64,000 nucleotides of DNA from Amycolatopsis balhimycina FH 1894 (GTDB lineage Bacteria > Actinomycetota > Actinomycetes > Mycobacteriales > Pseudonocardiaceae), in NCBI RefSeq assembly GCF_000384295.1, contig NZ_KB913037.1:8185533-8249532 (forward strand). Direction: 5' to 3'. Made by a program: the position numbers and the translations under genes. Shown here in pieces: positions 25,616 through 34,328 of the stretch (its first letter is position 1; every line of letters starts with the position of its first letter). The notes under the pieces are model-generated. The model saw only the letters and a program-made list of their open reading frames with translations, was not told the origin of the DNA and made no database searches.

Positions 25616-25748
25616 TTGAAGGGTCATCACCCGTGATTGGAGAGTCGACTCTCGTGATTGAAGGGTCGACACGGTGTCAGCGCCGTGTCGACCCTCCAAT
25701 CACGCGTGGCGACCTCTGAATCACGCGTGTCGACCTTCCAAGCACGTG
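25611..25748. repeat. Six-unit inverted repeat array (GTGATTGAAGGG family), copy 2
   Basis: Three units in one orientation (25611-25625, 25632-25649, 25653-25670; CGTGATTGAAGGGTCGAC) are followed by three inverted units (25687-25706, 25709-25727, 25729-25748). The central pair plus flanks makes a hairpin of about 22-base arms with one mismatch (25653-25706), closed by ACGG-TGTCAGCG-CCGT. The orientation is inside-out relative to the array at 12600. The array supplies the stop of the ABC transporter and encodes the last residues and stop of the convergent serine hydrolase. Confidence 0.85.
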
Positions 25749-26887
25749 TAGAGGGCGGTGACCAGGGCCATTTTGCGGGGGTCGTCGCGGATCAGGGGGC
25801 CGAGCTGGTTGAGCGTGTAGCCGAAGGCGATGCCGTTTTCCGGGTCCGCGCCGCCGGTGGAGCCGCCGAGGCCGTCGTGGCCGAAGGCCGCGGGGTTCGG
25901 GCCGAAGCCGCGGGCGTCGCTGCCGAGGTAGAAGCCCAGGCCCCACTCGTTCGGCAGGCCGAGGATCACGTCGGTCTCCTTGCCCTGGCTCTCCCGTGCG
26001 CGGGCCAGTGCCAGGGGAGACAGGAGTGAGCCGTCGGCGAGCGCGGTGTAGATCGTCGCGATCGCGCGGGCCGTGCCGTGGCCGTTCAACGCCGGCATGA
26101 CCGCGCGGCGCCACGCCGGTTCGTTGGCGTCGTGGCCCTGGACGCGCGGGTTCATCAGCGCGGCCTGGGCGACCGGACCGGCGGCCGCGAACGCCGTGGC
26201 CAGCGCGTTCGCCATCTCCTCCGTCATGACCGGGTCGACCAGGGTCGCGCAGCGGTCGAGGTCGGCGTCGGAGGCAAGCCCGATCGAGAAATCCGCGCCG
26301 AGCGGCCCGGCGACCTGCTCGGCGAAGAACTCGCGGATGCCCTGCCCGGCGACCCGCCGCACGACTTCGCCGACGAGCCAGCCGTAGGTCAGCGCGTGGT
26401 AGCCACCCGCGGATCCCGGTTCGTACAACGGTTCCTGCGCCGCGAGCAACGACGTCATCAAGTCCCAGTCGTAGAGCTCCTCGACCTGCACCGGCCGGTC
26501 CAGGCCGATCCCGGGCAGGCCGGCGCGGTGCGAAAGCAGCCAGCGCACCGGGATTGCGGACTTCCCGGCCGCGGCGAACTCCGGCCAGTACTTCGCGACC
26601 GGCGCGTCGACGTCGAGTTCGCCCGCGTCGGCGAGCTTGTGCGCGCAGATCGCGGTCATGCCCTTGGTCGTCGACCAGACGTTGGCCAGGGTGCCGGCCT
26701 GCCACGGCCGGGCGCGGTCCGGACCGGACCAGCCGCCCCACAGGTCTGCCACGACTTCGCCGTGCCGGGTGGCGGTGAACGCCGCGCCCAGCTCACCGCG
26801 GCTGCGGAAGTTCTCCTCGAACGCTTCGCGAACCGGCTCGAACCCCGGCGCGCACTCGCCGTGCACCGTCGCCGTGGCACTGTCCAT
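25721..26887 (-). CDS. Class C beta-lactamase-like serine hydrolase (EstB type)
   Basis: This 388-residue protein has the beta-lactamase/transpeptidase fold: nucleophile motif S72-T-T-K75 (VWSTTKGM), catalytic Tyr in GGYHALTYGW (Y163), and HDGLGGSTGG near the C-terminus in place of KTG. There is no signal peptide, so it is probably a cytoplasmic esterase of the EstB/LovD-like group, not a secreted beta-lactamase. GGAGGAGG precedes the ATG at 26887. A TetR-type operator lies just upstream. The last seven residues (CLEGRHA) and the stop are encoded by units of the repeat array, so the original C-terminus was probably shifted by repeat insertion. Confidence 0.9.
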   Translation of the reverse strand: MDSATATVHGECAPGFEPVREAFEENFRSRGELGAAFTATRHGEVVADLWGGWSGPDRARPWQAGTLANVWSTTKGMTAICAHKLADAGELDVDAPVAKYWPEFAAAGKSAIPVRWLLSHRAGLPGIGLDRPVQVEELYDWDLMTSLLAAQEPLYEPGSAGGYHALTYGWLVGEVVRRVAGQGIREFFAEQVAGPLGADFSIGLASDADLDRCATLVDPVMTEEMANALATAFAAAGPVAQAALMNPRVQGHDANEPAWRRAVMPALNGHGTARAIATIYTALADGSLLSPLALARARESQGKETDVILGLPNEWGLGFYLGSDARGFGPNPAAFGHDGLGGSTGGADPENGIAFGYTLNQLGPLIRDDPRKMALVTALYTCLEGRHA

Positions 26888-26916
26888 GGGACCTCCTCCG
26901 GGAGCGACCGGTCCAC

Positions 26917-26930
26917 ACCGACCAGTCGGT
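26917..26930. promoter_or_regulatory. TetR-type operator upstream of the serine hydrolase
   Basis: ACCGAC-CA-GTCGGT is a perfect dyad 30-43 bases before the hydrolase start. This sequence type is common for TetR/AcrR regulators. No TetR gene is adjacent, so the regulator must lie elsewhere. Confidence 0.55.
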
Positions 26931-27007
26931 ATGTTGACGCTAAAGCGGCTCGGGCACGTCCGTCAAGGCGTGCCCGGCCGGTGCTTTTTGACGAACTACC
27001 GGCGAAA

Positions 27008-27736
27008 CTACCGCAGCTGCGGGACGATTTCGCCGTACTTGGCCAGCAGGGCCGCGTTGGCCTCGTCGCCGCCTGCCACGTTGGAGCTGCGCCACAGCGG
27101 TAGCTCGAGGCCTTCCGCGGTGCCGCGGTCGTAAACCTCCGCGAGCACCAGGTTCCACAGGAAGGCATTGACTACAGTGGACAGTGGCGCGGTGCGCGGG
27201 GCGTCCGGCGGGTAGCTCGCGTCGCCGGGGACGACCAGCGAGTCCAGCACCACCGTGCCCTGCTCGACCAGCGTGCTCGACGACCGCCGCGGCGCCGCCG
27301 CCACGGACGCCCGCGACGTCACCGCGATCACCGCCGAGCTCCGCTCGCGCGCGGCGATGCACAGCTCGACCGGGTACGGGTTCACCCCGGACGTCGAGAA
27401 CACCACCAGCACGTCGTCCGGCCCCGGGGCGCGTTCGGCCAGCACTTCCGCGGCCAGGCCGCTGCGGCGCTCGGTCTTCGTGCTGTGCACCGCGCCGTGC
27501 AGCGGCAGCAGCTCCGGGTGGTAGAGCGGGTAGACGCAGGCCAGGCCACCCGCCCGGTAGAACGTCTCGGCGACCGCCGCCAGCGAGTGCCCGGCGCCCG
27601 CGGTGTAGACCAGCGCGTCCGCCCGGATCACCCCCAGCACCAGCTCCGCCGCCGCGCGTACTGCCTCGGCGTTGGCCTGCTCGACGTCCGCCAGCTGCTT
27701 GGCGACGCTGCCCGCGATGTCCGTGGCGCCCACCAC
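27008..27736 (-). CDS. SIS-domain protein (phosphosugar-binding)
   Basis: This protein of about 242 residues has one SIS domain: ADALVYTAGAGHSLAAVAETFYRAGGLACVYP, then the phosphosugar loop VVFSTSGVNPYPVELCIAAR and VIAVTSR. SIS proteins bind or isomerise sugar phosphates or regulate sugar genes. A long N-terminal helix (QLADVEQANAEAVRAAAELVLG) is characteristic of the DUF2529/GmhA-like group. Three nearby GTGs are possible starts (27742, 27736, 27733); 27736 has GGAAGG at good spacing. It lies between the serine hydrolase and a divergent alpha/beta hydrolase. The substrate is not known. Confidence 0.85.
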   Translation of the reverse strand: MVGATDIAGSVAKQLADVEQANAEAVRAAAELVLGVIRADALVYTAGAGHSLAAVAETFYRAGGLACVYPLYHPELLPLHGAVHSTKTERRSGLAAEVLAERAPGPDDVLVVFSTSGVNPYPVELCIAARERSSAVIAVTSRASVAAAPRRSSSTLVEQGTVVLDSLVVPGDASYPPDAPRTAPLSTVVNAFLWNLVLAEVYDRGTAEGLELPLWRSSNVAGGDEANAALLAKYGEIVPQLR

Positions 27737-27850
27737 ACCCACCCTTCCTTCGGGAATAGGGCGCCGAATCTACCGTGCGGACCACCGGGCGCGGTGGAAT
27801 AGCCGGGAGGCCGGGCAGGGTTGACCCGGAGGCGGGACAGGAGGACACGG

Positions 27851-28543
27851 GTGAGCGAGGCAGAACCGGCGGTGTCGGTGTGGCCGGCGCGCGGGCGGAC
27901 CGAAGCGGTCGGGCTCGTGCTGCACGGCGGTGCGGAGCACGGCATCGGCAGCGTGCCGCCCTGGAAGCTGGCCTACCTCAGGATGGTCCCGATCGCGCGC
28001 GCCTTGCACCGGGCCGGCCGGAAGGACGGCGTCGAGGTGCGGCTGCTGCGCAACCGTCGCTACGGCTGGAACGGGCCGGCCGAAGACCCGATCGACGACG
28101 CCCGCTGGGCGCTCGAGCGCATCCACGCCGACCACCCCGGCCTGCCGGTGGTGCTGGTCGGTCACTCCATGGGGGCCCGGGTCGCCCTGCGCGTGGCCGA
28201 CGACCCGGCCGTGCGCGGGGTCTGCGCGCTGGCGCCGTGGACGCCTCGGGGCGAGCCGGTCGAGGCCGTCGCCGGGCGGTCGGTGCTCATCGTGCACGGC
28301 ACCCGCGACCGGATGACCAGCCCGGCGGAGTCGCACGCCTTCGCGCAGCGGGCCGAGGGCGTCGCCGCCCGCGTCGCCCGGTTCGAGATCGCCGGCGAAG
28401 GGCACGCGATGCTGCGCCGGTCGTCCGTCTGGACCCGGCTGACGATTGCTTTCACACTGGATCTGCTCGCCGGGAACGACGGCGGCGCCCTCCGCGGGGC
28501 GTGGGCCGCGGCCGGGCCCGAGCGGCTGCGGATACCCGTGTGA
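27851..28543 (+). CDS. Alpha/beta-fold hydrolase
   Basis: This 230-residue protein has nucleophile elbow GHSMGARVALR, oxyanion segment VLHGGAEHG, acid residue in VHGTRDRMT and catalytic His in AGEGHAML. It is a cytoplasmic serine hydrolase of the dienelactone-hydrolase-like/Hydrolase_4 group. The GTG at 27851 has AGGAGG seven bases upstream; a longer frame would add ten Arg-rich residues. Its stop is 94 bases before a cyclopropane-fatty-acid synthase gene on the same strand, and co-transcription is possible. No substrate can be named. Confidence 0.88.
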   Translation: MSEAEPAVSVWPARGRTEAVGLVLHGGAEHGIGSVPPWKLAYLRMVPIARALHRAGRKDGVEVRLLRNRRYGWNGPAEDPIDDARWALERIHADHPGLPVVLVGHSMGARVALRVADDPAVRGVCALAPWTPRGEPVEAVAGRSVLIVHGTRDRMTSPAESHAFAQRAEGVAARVARFEIAGEGHAMLRRSSVWTRLTIAFTLDLLAGNDGGALRGAWAAAGPERLRIPV

Positions 28544-28637
28544 AACCGCCCCGAACAGGGCATTCGCGGAAACGCGCCCCGGGGGTGCGGCGCCTAGGAT
28601 CGACCACCGGAGTACGTGGCCGGCCGGAGGGAGAACC

Positions 28638-29891
28638 GTGACCACTTCGAGCGTTGACCAGGCGCCGGCCGGCGGCGTCCCGGACGAGTCCCGCTGGCCG
28701 GGCCTGGCCGCCCCGCCGCACTCCCCCCTGCGCGCGCGGATCGCCGCCGCGCTGTTCCGCCGCGCGGTCCGCCCGCTGGAGCTGCGGGTGACGTTCCCCG
28801 ACGGCACCGTGCTCGGCGCCGGCGGTCCCGGATCGCCCGAAATGCGCGTTCTGCGTCCCGAGGCGTTCTTCCACCGCCTCGGCGTCGACGCCAAGATCGG
28901 CTTCGGCGAGTCCTACATGGCCGGCGACTGGACGGCGTCCGACCTGGCCGAGGTGCTCACGCCGTTCGCCGGGCGGATGGCCACGCTGGTGCCTCCGGTG
29001 CTGCAGAAGTTCCGGCGGATCGCCGAACGCACCCAGCCGCCGTCGGAGGAGAACACCCTCCAGGGCGCGCGGGCCAACATCCACCGGCACTACGACCTGT
29101 CCAACGACCTGTTCGGTGCCTTCCTCGACGAGTCGATGATGTACTCCTCGGCGCTGTTCGGCCCCGGCGACGACCTCACCGAAGCCCAGCACCGCAAGAT
29201 CGACAGCGTCCTCGACTACGCCGGGGTCCGCGAAGGCAGCGAAGTCCTGGAAATCGGCACCGGATGGGGTGAGCTCGCCATCCGCGCCGCCGCCCGCGGC
29301 GCCCGCGTGACGTCACTGACCATTTCGGAGGAGCAGCGCGCGCTGGCCACCGAACGGATCGCCGAGGCCGGGTTCTCCGACCGCGTCGAGGTGAAGCTGT
29401 GCGACTACCGTGAGTCGAGCGGCCAGTACGACGCCGTGGTCAGCGTCGAGATGATCGAGGCCGTCGGCGCGTCCTACTGGCCGGCGTTCTACGCCACGAT
29501 CGGGCAGCGGCTGCGCCCGGGCGGCCGGTTCGGCCTGCAGGCCATCACCATGGACCACGACCGGATGCTGGCGGCGTCGCGCGCCTACACGTGGATCCAC
29601 AAGTACATCTTCCCGGGCGGCATCATCCCGTCGGTGCGCTCGATCGAGGAAGGCGTCAAGGCGAACACCCGGCTGAAGCTGGCCGGCATGCGCGAGTTCG
29701 GCCAGGACTACGCGCGCACGCTACGGTGGTGGCGCGAACGGTTCCTGCACCGCTGGGCCGACATCGCCGGGTTCGGGTTCGACGACGTCTTCCGCCGGAT
29801 GTGGGAGTTCTACCTGGCCTACTCCGAGGCCGGGTTCCGGTCCGGGTACCTCAAGGTCCACCAGTTCGGCTACGAGGCAACCAGCCGGTAA
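28638..29891 (+). CDS. Cyclopropane-fatty-acyl-phospholipid synthase family methyltransferase
   Basis: This 417-residue protein belongs to the CFA/CmaA family, which uses SAM to add a methylene or methyl group to unsaturated acyl chains in membrane lipids. The N-terminal lipid-binding domain (about 30-130) includes GFGESYMAGDW. The methyltransferase domain includes HYDLSNDLFGAFLDESMMYSSALF, SAM motif VLEIGTGWGELAIRAA, SVEMIEAVG and YIFPGGIIPSV, all family hallmarks. GTG at 28638 with GGAGGGAG upstream. Possible products are cyclopropane or 10-methyl fatty acids; no partner flavoprotein (as in tuberculostearic acid synthesis) is adjacent, which favours cyclopropane synthesis. Confidence 0.93.
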   Translation: MTTSSVDQAPAGGVPDESRWPGLAAPPHSPLRARIAAALFRRAVRPLELRVTFPDGTVLGAGGPGSPEMRVLRPEAFFHRLGVDAKIGFGESYMAGDWTASDLAEVLTPFAGRMATLVPPVLQKFRRIAERTQPPSEENTLQGARANIHRHYDLSNDLFGAFLDESMMYSSALFGPGDDLTEAQHRKIDSVLDYAGVREGSEVLEIGTGWGELAIRAAARGARVTSLTISEEQRALATERIAEAGFSDRVEVKLCDYRESSGQYDAVVSVEMIEAVGASYWPAFYATIGQRLRPGGRFGLQAITMDHDRMLAASRAYTWIHKYIFPGGIIPSVRSIEEGVKANTRLKLAGMREFGQDYARTLRWWRERFLHRWADIAGFGFDDVFRRMWEFYLAYSEAGFRSGYLKVHQFGYEATSR

Positions 29892-29980
29892 CCGCAACCC
29901 GACCCCGATGCCGGACGTCCCTCTGTCGAGGACGTGCGGTTGACTGACGGCGACACTTTTGTCCGGATCGGGATTGGGTG

Positions 29981-31180
29981 ATGGAGATGACGTACCGTGG
30001 CGACGACGGCGGGCGCCGCATGCCGCCCCGGCCTCCCGCGCGCCCCCGCGACCACCAGCGCGCGCAGATGATGCCGCTGCCGGGGCGCGGGCGCAGCCCG
30101 TACGACGAGCGCACCCGCCCGATGGGCGAGCCCGAACCGCAGCACGCCCCGCCCCCGCCGCCGCGGCAGGACCCGCCCCGCCGTCCGGCCGAGGACGACT
30201 ACCCGCCGTCCCGGCCCCCACGCCGCCGGTGGCGCGCCGGCCGCGTGCTGGGTGTCCTGGCGCTGGCCTTCGTCGTGTTCCTCGCCGGGATCTGGGTCTA
30301 CCTGGAGTTCTCGATCAAGCGCGTCGAGGCGCTCGCCGACTACTCCGGCCGCCCGGTCGCCGCGTCCGGCACCAACTGGCTGATCGTCGGCTCGGACAGC
30401 CGTGAGGGCCTGACGGCGGAGGACGAGGAACGGCTCGCCACCGGCGACGTCGCCGCGGCGGGCGGCGGGCAGCGCACCGACACGATCATGGTCGCGCACC
30501 TCCCGGACAACAGCACCAAGCCGACCCTGCTGTCCCTGCCGCGCGACTCGCAGGTCAAGATCCCCGGCCACGGCACCAACAAGATCAACGCGGCGTTCTC
30601 GCTCGGCGGGCCGGCCCTGCTCACGCAGACCGTCGAAGGCGCCACCGGGCTGCACATCGACCACTACGCGGAGATCGGCTTCGGCGGCTTCGCCAAGATC
30701 GTCGACGCGATCGGCGGGGTCGACATGTGCGTCGACAAGGACATGAGCGACACCTACACGAACATCTCCATCAAGGCGGGCTGCCAGTCGCTCGACGGCC
30801 GGTCGGCGCTGGGCTTCGTCCGGATGCGGCACAGCGACGCGACCCCGCGCTCGGACCTCGACCGCGTCGTCAACCAGCGCAAGTTCATCGGCGCGCTGGT
30901 CAGCCAGATCGCGAGCCCCGGCACGCTCCTCAACCCGTTCCACTTCTTCCCGCTGCTGTCCTCGGGACCGGACGCGCTGACCATGGATTCCGGCGACCAC
31001 GTCCACAACCTCGCCGGGCTGGCGATCGCGATGCGCGGGATTTCTTCGGGCGGCGTGGTGACGACGACGGTTCCGGTCACGAGCGCGTCGGCGGAGAACT
31101 GGGACAAGAACAAGTCGAAGCAGCTGTTCGACGCGCTGAGGAACGACTCCCCGGTGCCGGACAGCGTCATCGTGAACTAA
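29981..31180 (+). CDS. LytR-CpsA-Psr (LCP) family cell-wall glycopolymer ligase
   Basis: This 399-residue type II membrane protein has a long Pro/Arg-rich cytoplasmic N-terminus (1-85), one membrane helix (VLGVLALAFVVFLAGIWVYL) and an extracellular LCP domain. Conserved LCP residues are seen in VGSDSREG, RTDTIMVAHL, LLSLPRDSQVKIPG, KINAAFSLGG and FVRMRHSDATPRSDLDRVVNQ, the Arg/Asp set binding the pyrophosphate lipid. LCP enzymes attach arabinogalactan or other glycopolymers to peptidoglycan. Start choice among GTG 29978, ATG 29981 and ATG 29987 is uncertain by a few residues. It stands alone, downstream of the CFA synthase gene. Confidence 0.93.
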   Translation: MEMTYRGDDGGRRMPPRPPARPRDHQRAQMMPLPGRGRSPYDERTRPMGEPEPQHAPPPPPRQDPPRRPAEDDYPPSRPPRRRWRAGRVLGVLALAFVVFLAGIWVYLEFSIKRVEALADYSGRPVAASGTNWLIVGSDSREGLTAEDEERLATGDVAAAGGGQRTDTIMVAHLPDNSTKPTLLSLPRDSQVKIPGHGTNKINAAFSLGGPALLTQTVEGATGLHIDHYAEIGFGGFAKIVDAIGGVDMCVDKDMSDTYTNISIKAGCQSLDGRSALGFVRMRHSDATPRSDLDRVVNQRKFIGALVSQIASPGTLLNPFHFFPLLSSGPDALTMDSGDHVHNLAGLAIAMRGISSGGVVTTTVPVTSASAENWDKNKSKQLFDALRNDSPVPDSVIVN

Positions 31181-31212
31181 TTCGCGCGCGCCGGGGTCTC
31201 GGCCGGAGCACC

Positions 31213-31773
31213 ATGGGACGCATGGAGATTCCGGCCGAGACCTTCGCCCGCGACGAGTTCGAGCTGGCCCGCTGGCGGCCCGCCGACGCGCCGGAGCTCG
31301 TCGCGACGGTCACCGGGTCCCTCGAGCACATCGGTACCTGGCTGATCTGGGCAACCGGCGGCTACTCGGCCGCGGACGCCGCGGAGTTCTTCCGGCTCAC
31401 CGGAAAGCGCTGGGAGAGCGGGGAAGCGTGGGAGTACGCGATCCGCGTCGCCGGCTCGATCGCGGGCGGCATCGGCGTGCTGGCCCGCGACGGCGGCGTC
31501 GAGATCGGCTACTGGCTCGCCGACGGTTTCACCGGCCGGGGCCTGATCACCCGGGCCGTCGAACTGCTGACGGCGGAGGCGTTCCGCCTCGGCGCCGGGT
31601 ACGTCGAGATCAAGAACGACGAGCGGAACGTCCGAAGTGGAGCGGTGCCGGCGCGGCTCGGGTTCACGAAAGTGGCCGAGGCGCCGATGGAGCCGCCATG
31701 GGCGCCGTCGTGCGCCGGCACCTACCACGTCTGGCGGCTCACGCCACCTTGTTCCGCTCCCGCAGCACCTTGA
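31213..31773 (+). CDS. GNAT-family N-acetyltransferase (RimJ/RimL type)
   Basis: This 186-residue acetyl-CoA-dependent transferase begins FELARWRPADAPELVATV and has the beta-bulge and pyrophosphate loop region GGIGVLARDGGVEIGYWLADGFTGRGLITRAVELLTAEAF, then IKNDERNVRSGAVPARLGFTKV, the RimJ/RimL-like pattern. The usual 'N..S' acetyl-CoA segment reads NVRSGAV, close to normal. Starts at 31213 or 31222 are both possible; 31213 is favoured by GGAG upstream. The 3' end overlaps the convergent peroxiredoxin gene by 35 bases. The acceptor (protein N-terminus or a small amine) is unknown. Confidence 0.88.
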   Translation: MGRMEIPAETFARDEFELARWRPADAPELVATVTGSLEHIGTWLIWATGGYSAADAAEFFRLTGKRWESGEAWEYAIRVAGSIAGGIGVLARDGGVEIGYWLADGFTGRGLITRAVELLTAEAFRLGAGYVEIKNDERNVRSGAVPARLGFTKVAEAPMEPPWAPSCAGTYHVWRLTPPCSAPAAP

Positions 31774-32200
31774 GCGCCTGATCGGCGTGGACCGTGAAGT
31801 TCAGCTCGCTCTTGATCTTTTCGAGGACCTTCCGGTCCTCGCCGATCACGAACGTGACGCGCTTGGCGTGCAGGGGCACGAGTTTCCGCCACACCCCGAA
31901 CTGCTTCGCGACCTCACCCTCCACATCGGACAGCAGCGGGTAGTCGAAGCCGTTCGCTTCGGAGAAGGCGCGCTGTTTCGTGATCGCGTCCGGGCTGATG
32001 CCGACGCGGTGCGCGCCGACCTCGGCGAACTCCGCCGCCAGGTCGCGGAAGTGGCAGCTCTCCGCGGTGCAGCCGCCGGTCATCGCGGCGGGGTAGAAGA
32101 ACAGCACGACCGGACCGGTGGCCAGGAAGTCCGACAGCTTGCGGTCGACCCCCTGGTCGTCGGGCAGGGTGAAGTCGGGGGCGAGGTCTCCGGCGTCCAT
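31739..32200 (-). CDS. bcp: Peroxiredoxin, BCP/PrxQ type
   Basis: This 153-residue thiol peroxidase has peroxidatic C44 and resolving C49 five residues apart (GGCTAESCHF), the PrxQ-alpha arrangement forming an intramolecular disulfide. The usual PxxxTxxC is altered to PAAMTGGC, keeping Pro and Thr. Other features are LAPDFTLPDDQG and FDYPLLSDVEGEVAKQFGVW. It reduces hydroperoxides with thioredoxin or a similar donor in the cytoplasm. Length is normal for the family. It overlaps the convergent GNAT gene and stands downstream of the degenerate GGDEF-EAL gene with its own start region. Confidence 0.93.
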   Translation of the reverse strand: MDAGDLAPDFTLPDDQGVDRKLSDFLATGPVVLFFYPAAMTGGCTAESCHFRDLAAEFAEVGAHRVGISPDAITKQRAFSEANGFDYPLLSDVEGEVAKQFGVWRKLVPLHAKRVTFVIGEDRKVLEKIKSELNFTVHADQALKVLRERNKVA

Positions 32201-32273
32201 GGACGTCCCTTCTCGTCGGCGGCAGAACCCATCTTGCCGGGTCTTCGGAGCCGCCGTCGCACCGGCTTGGTCA

Positions 32274-34127
32274 TCAGCCGCGCGGGTGGCGGTTGATCAG
32301 CTCGTCGACCTCGTCGCCGGTGGCCGAGTCGTTCACGAACGGGCCGCGGGCCGCCACCACGCCCAGCTGGCGCAGGCGGGCCGCCTGGTCGTGCGTGCGG
32401 ACGCCTTCCGCCCCCACGCGGAGGTGCAGCTCGCGGGCTCGGGTGATCAGCTGCGTCAGGTGGCGGATCGCCGCTTCGGTCGGGGCGTCCGTGTCGAGCG
32501 CGTCGACCACCGGGCCCGACAAGATCACGTGGCGCACCGGGAGGCGGTGCTGCGGGATCAGCTCCAGGTCCGCCGAGCCGGAGATCGTCAGCACCAGCTG
32601 CGCCCCGAGGTCGGCCAGTACGGCGAGGGAGTCCAGGACCTCGCCGCGCGGGTCCAGCAGGGTGTCGCGGTCGGCGCACAGCCGCAGCGCCCTCGCCGGC
32701 AGCTGGTGCTTGTCCAGCTGCTCCTTCACCAGCAGCACCAGGTCCGGGTCGATGGCCAGCCGCGCCGGCAGCCGGACGCAGACGTCCGGGGCGGCGTCGC
32801 CCAGCTGCGATCGCCAGCGGGCGGTCGCCGCCAGCGACTCGGCGAGGAGCCAGCGGCCCAGCGGCACCGTCATCCCCGTGGTCTGGGCCAGCGGGTAGAA
32901 CTCGTCGGCGCCGAGCTCGCCCTTCTCCGGGTGGTTCCACCGCAGCCCGGCGTTGACCGCGGCGAGCTCGTCGGGGTTGGCCAGCTTCACCGTCGGCTGG
33001 TAGACGAGCGAGAACTCGCCGTTCTCCAGCGCGCCGGCGATCACCGCGCCCAGCTGGTAGCGGCCCCGGTCGCGGGCGTCCAGCTCCGGGTCGAACAGCA
33101 TCCACTGCGCCTTGCCGGCCTCCTTGGCCCGGTGCAGCGCGATCTCCGCCGCCCGCAGCAGTTCCGCGGCGCCGCCCTCGACGGCCGCGCGCACCACGAT
33201 GCCCGCGCTCGCGCTGACGCCGATGCCGTGCCCGCCGAGGTAGATCGGCTCGTTGAGGTCCTCCAGCGCGCGTTCGACCAGCCCGACGACCTCGGTGGCC
33301 GCCAGCTCGCCCCGCAGCAGCACCGCGAAGCCGTCACCGGACAGCCGGGCGACGAACCCGTCGTGGTGGCCGGTGAACACCGCCGACAGCTTGTTCGCGA
33401 CCCCGCGCAGCACCTGGTCGCCGACGCCGGCGCCGAGGCCGTCGTTGATCACCTTGAAGCCGTCGACGTCGAGGTAGATCAGCGCGATGTCGTCGCGGGC
33501 ACCGGCGCCGAGCGCGGCTTCGAGCTTGGTGGTGAACGACGACGCGTTCGGCAGCCCGGTCAGCGGGTCGTGCACGTTCTGGTGCAGCAGCCGTTCCTGC
33601 AGCAGGTGCAGCTCGTTCGCGTCGGAGACCATCAGCACGGGGTAGACCGAGCCCGGCCGGTCGCCGGGCAGCCGGGCGAGGGTGACGTCGGTCCAGAGCT
33701 GCCCGTCCTCGGTGTGGTCGAGCAGCATCCGCTCCTGGTAGCGCTCGCGCCCCGAACGCACCTGCTCCAGGCCCGCCTTGAGCCGCGAGATGTCGTGGTC
33801 GGTCGAGCCGAGGTCGGTGATGTGCTTGCCCCGCAACCGCTCCGGTGAACAGCCGAGCAGCTGCCCCAGTGCCAGGTTGGCCTCGACGATGCCGCCGTCC
33901 GGGTCGGCCAGCGCGATCCCCATCGGCGACGCGGCGTACAGCGCGGTGAACCGCAGCAGCGCGCCGTCGTGCCTCGAGCCGGCTTGGCCGACCGCATCGT
34001 GCGCGACCTCCAGCAGGAGCGGTTCGAGCTCCTCCGGGGGAAGCGTTACTCCTTTGGTGTCGGCCAACGTCGCCGCCCACCGGCGCGCCACGTCCAGCAG
34101 TCCTGACGCGGCACCGGGCTCAGGCAC
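32274..34127 (-). CDS. PAS-GGDEF-EAL protein with degenerate catalytic motifs
   Basis: This protein of about 617 residues has a PAS domain (about 60-180: YAASPMGIALADPDGGIVEANLALGQLLG), a GGDEF domain (about 185-345: HDPLTGLPNASSF, IYLDVDGFKVIND) and an EAL-like domain (about 360-600). The cyclase motif is SGDGF (263-267) instead of GGDEF, and the EAL motif is NAG (392-394) in VNAGLRWNHP. The 'DFG' and lysine motifs of EAL are not recognisable either. The protein is probably inactive in turnover and may instead bind c-di-GMP or GTP, or act as a PAS-linked scaffold. GTG at 34127 is chosen for AGAGG upstream; ATG at 34142 would add five residues. Confidence 0.88.
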   Translation of the reverse strand: MPEPGAASGLLDVARRWAATLADTKGVTLPPEELEPLLLEVAHDAVGQAGSRHDGALLRFTALYAASPMGIALADPDGGIVEANLALGQLLGCSPERLRGKHITDLGSTDHDISRLKAGLEQVRSGRERYQERMLLDHTEDGQLWTDVTLARLPGDRPGSVYPVLMVSDANELHLLQERLLHQNVHDPLTGLPNASSFTTKLEAALGAGARDDIALIYLDVDGFKVINDGLGAGVGDQVLRGVANKLSAVFTGHHDGFVARLSGDGFAVLLRGELAATEVVGLVERALEDLNEPIYLGGHGIGVSASAGIVVRAAVEGGAAELLRAAEIALHRAKEAGKAQWMLFDPELDARDRGRYQLGAVIAGALENGEFSLVYQPTVKLANPDELAAVNAGLRWNHPEKGELGADEFYPLAQTTGMTVPLGRWLLAESLAATARWRSQLGDAAPDVCVRLPARLAIDPDLVLLVKEQLDKHQLPARALRLCADRDTLLDPRGEVLDSLAVLADLGAQLVLTISGSADLELIPQHRLPVRHVILSGPVVDALDTDAPTEAAIRHLTQLITRARELHLRVGAEGVRTHDQAARLRQLGVVAARGPFVNDSATGDEVDELINRHPRG

Positions 34128-34328
34128 ACTCCACCTCTTCATGCACAGGTCAGGCCAGGTCGGACACGGTGTCGGGGATCATGAAGCCACACTAAGCACC
34201 CCTCCCCCATGACCGATGCCACGCCATCATGCGCGTAACGGGGTGTCTACCGGCTGAACGAGTGAACGAATCTCCACATGCGGTAACTTTTCGTCACCGG
34301 TTGTATGCCGGGGTGGACAGCGCCGGGG

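Noticed and set aside
25721..26887. Secreted antibiotic-resistance beta-lactamase
   Set aside because: It has the SxxK and Tyr motifs but no signal peptide and no KTG; an intracellular esterase is more likely.
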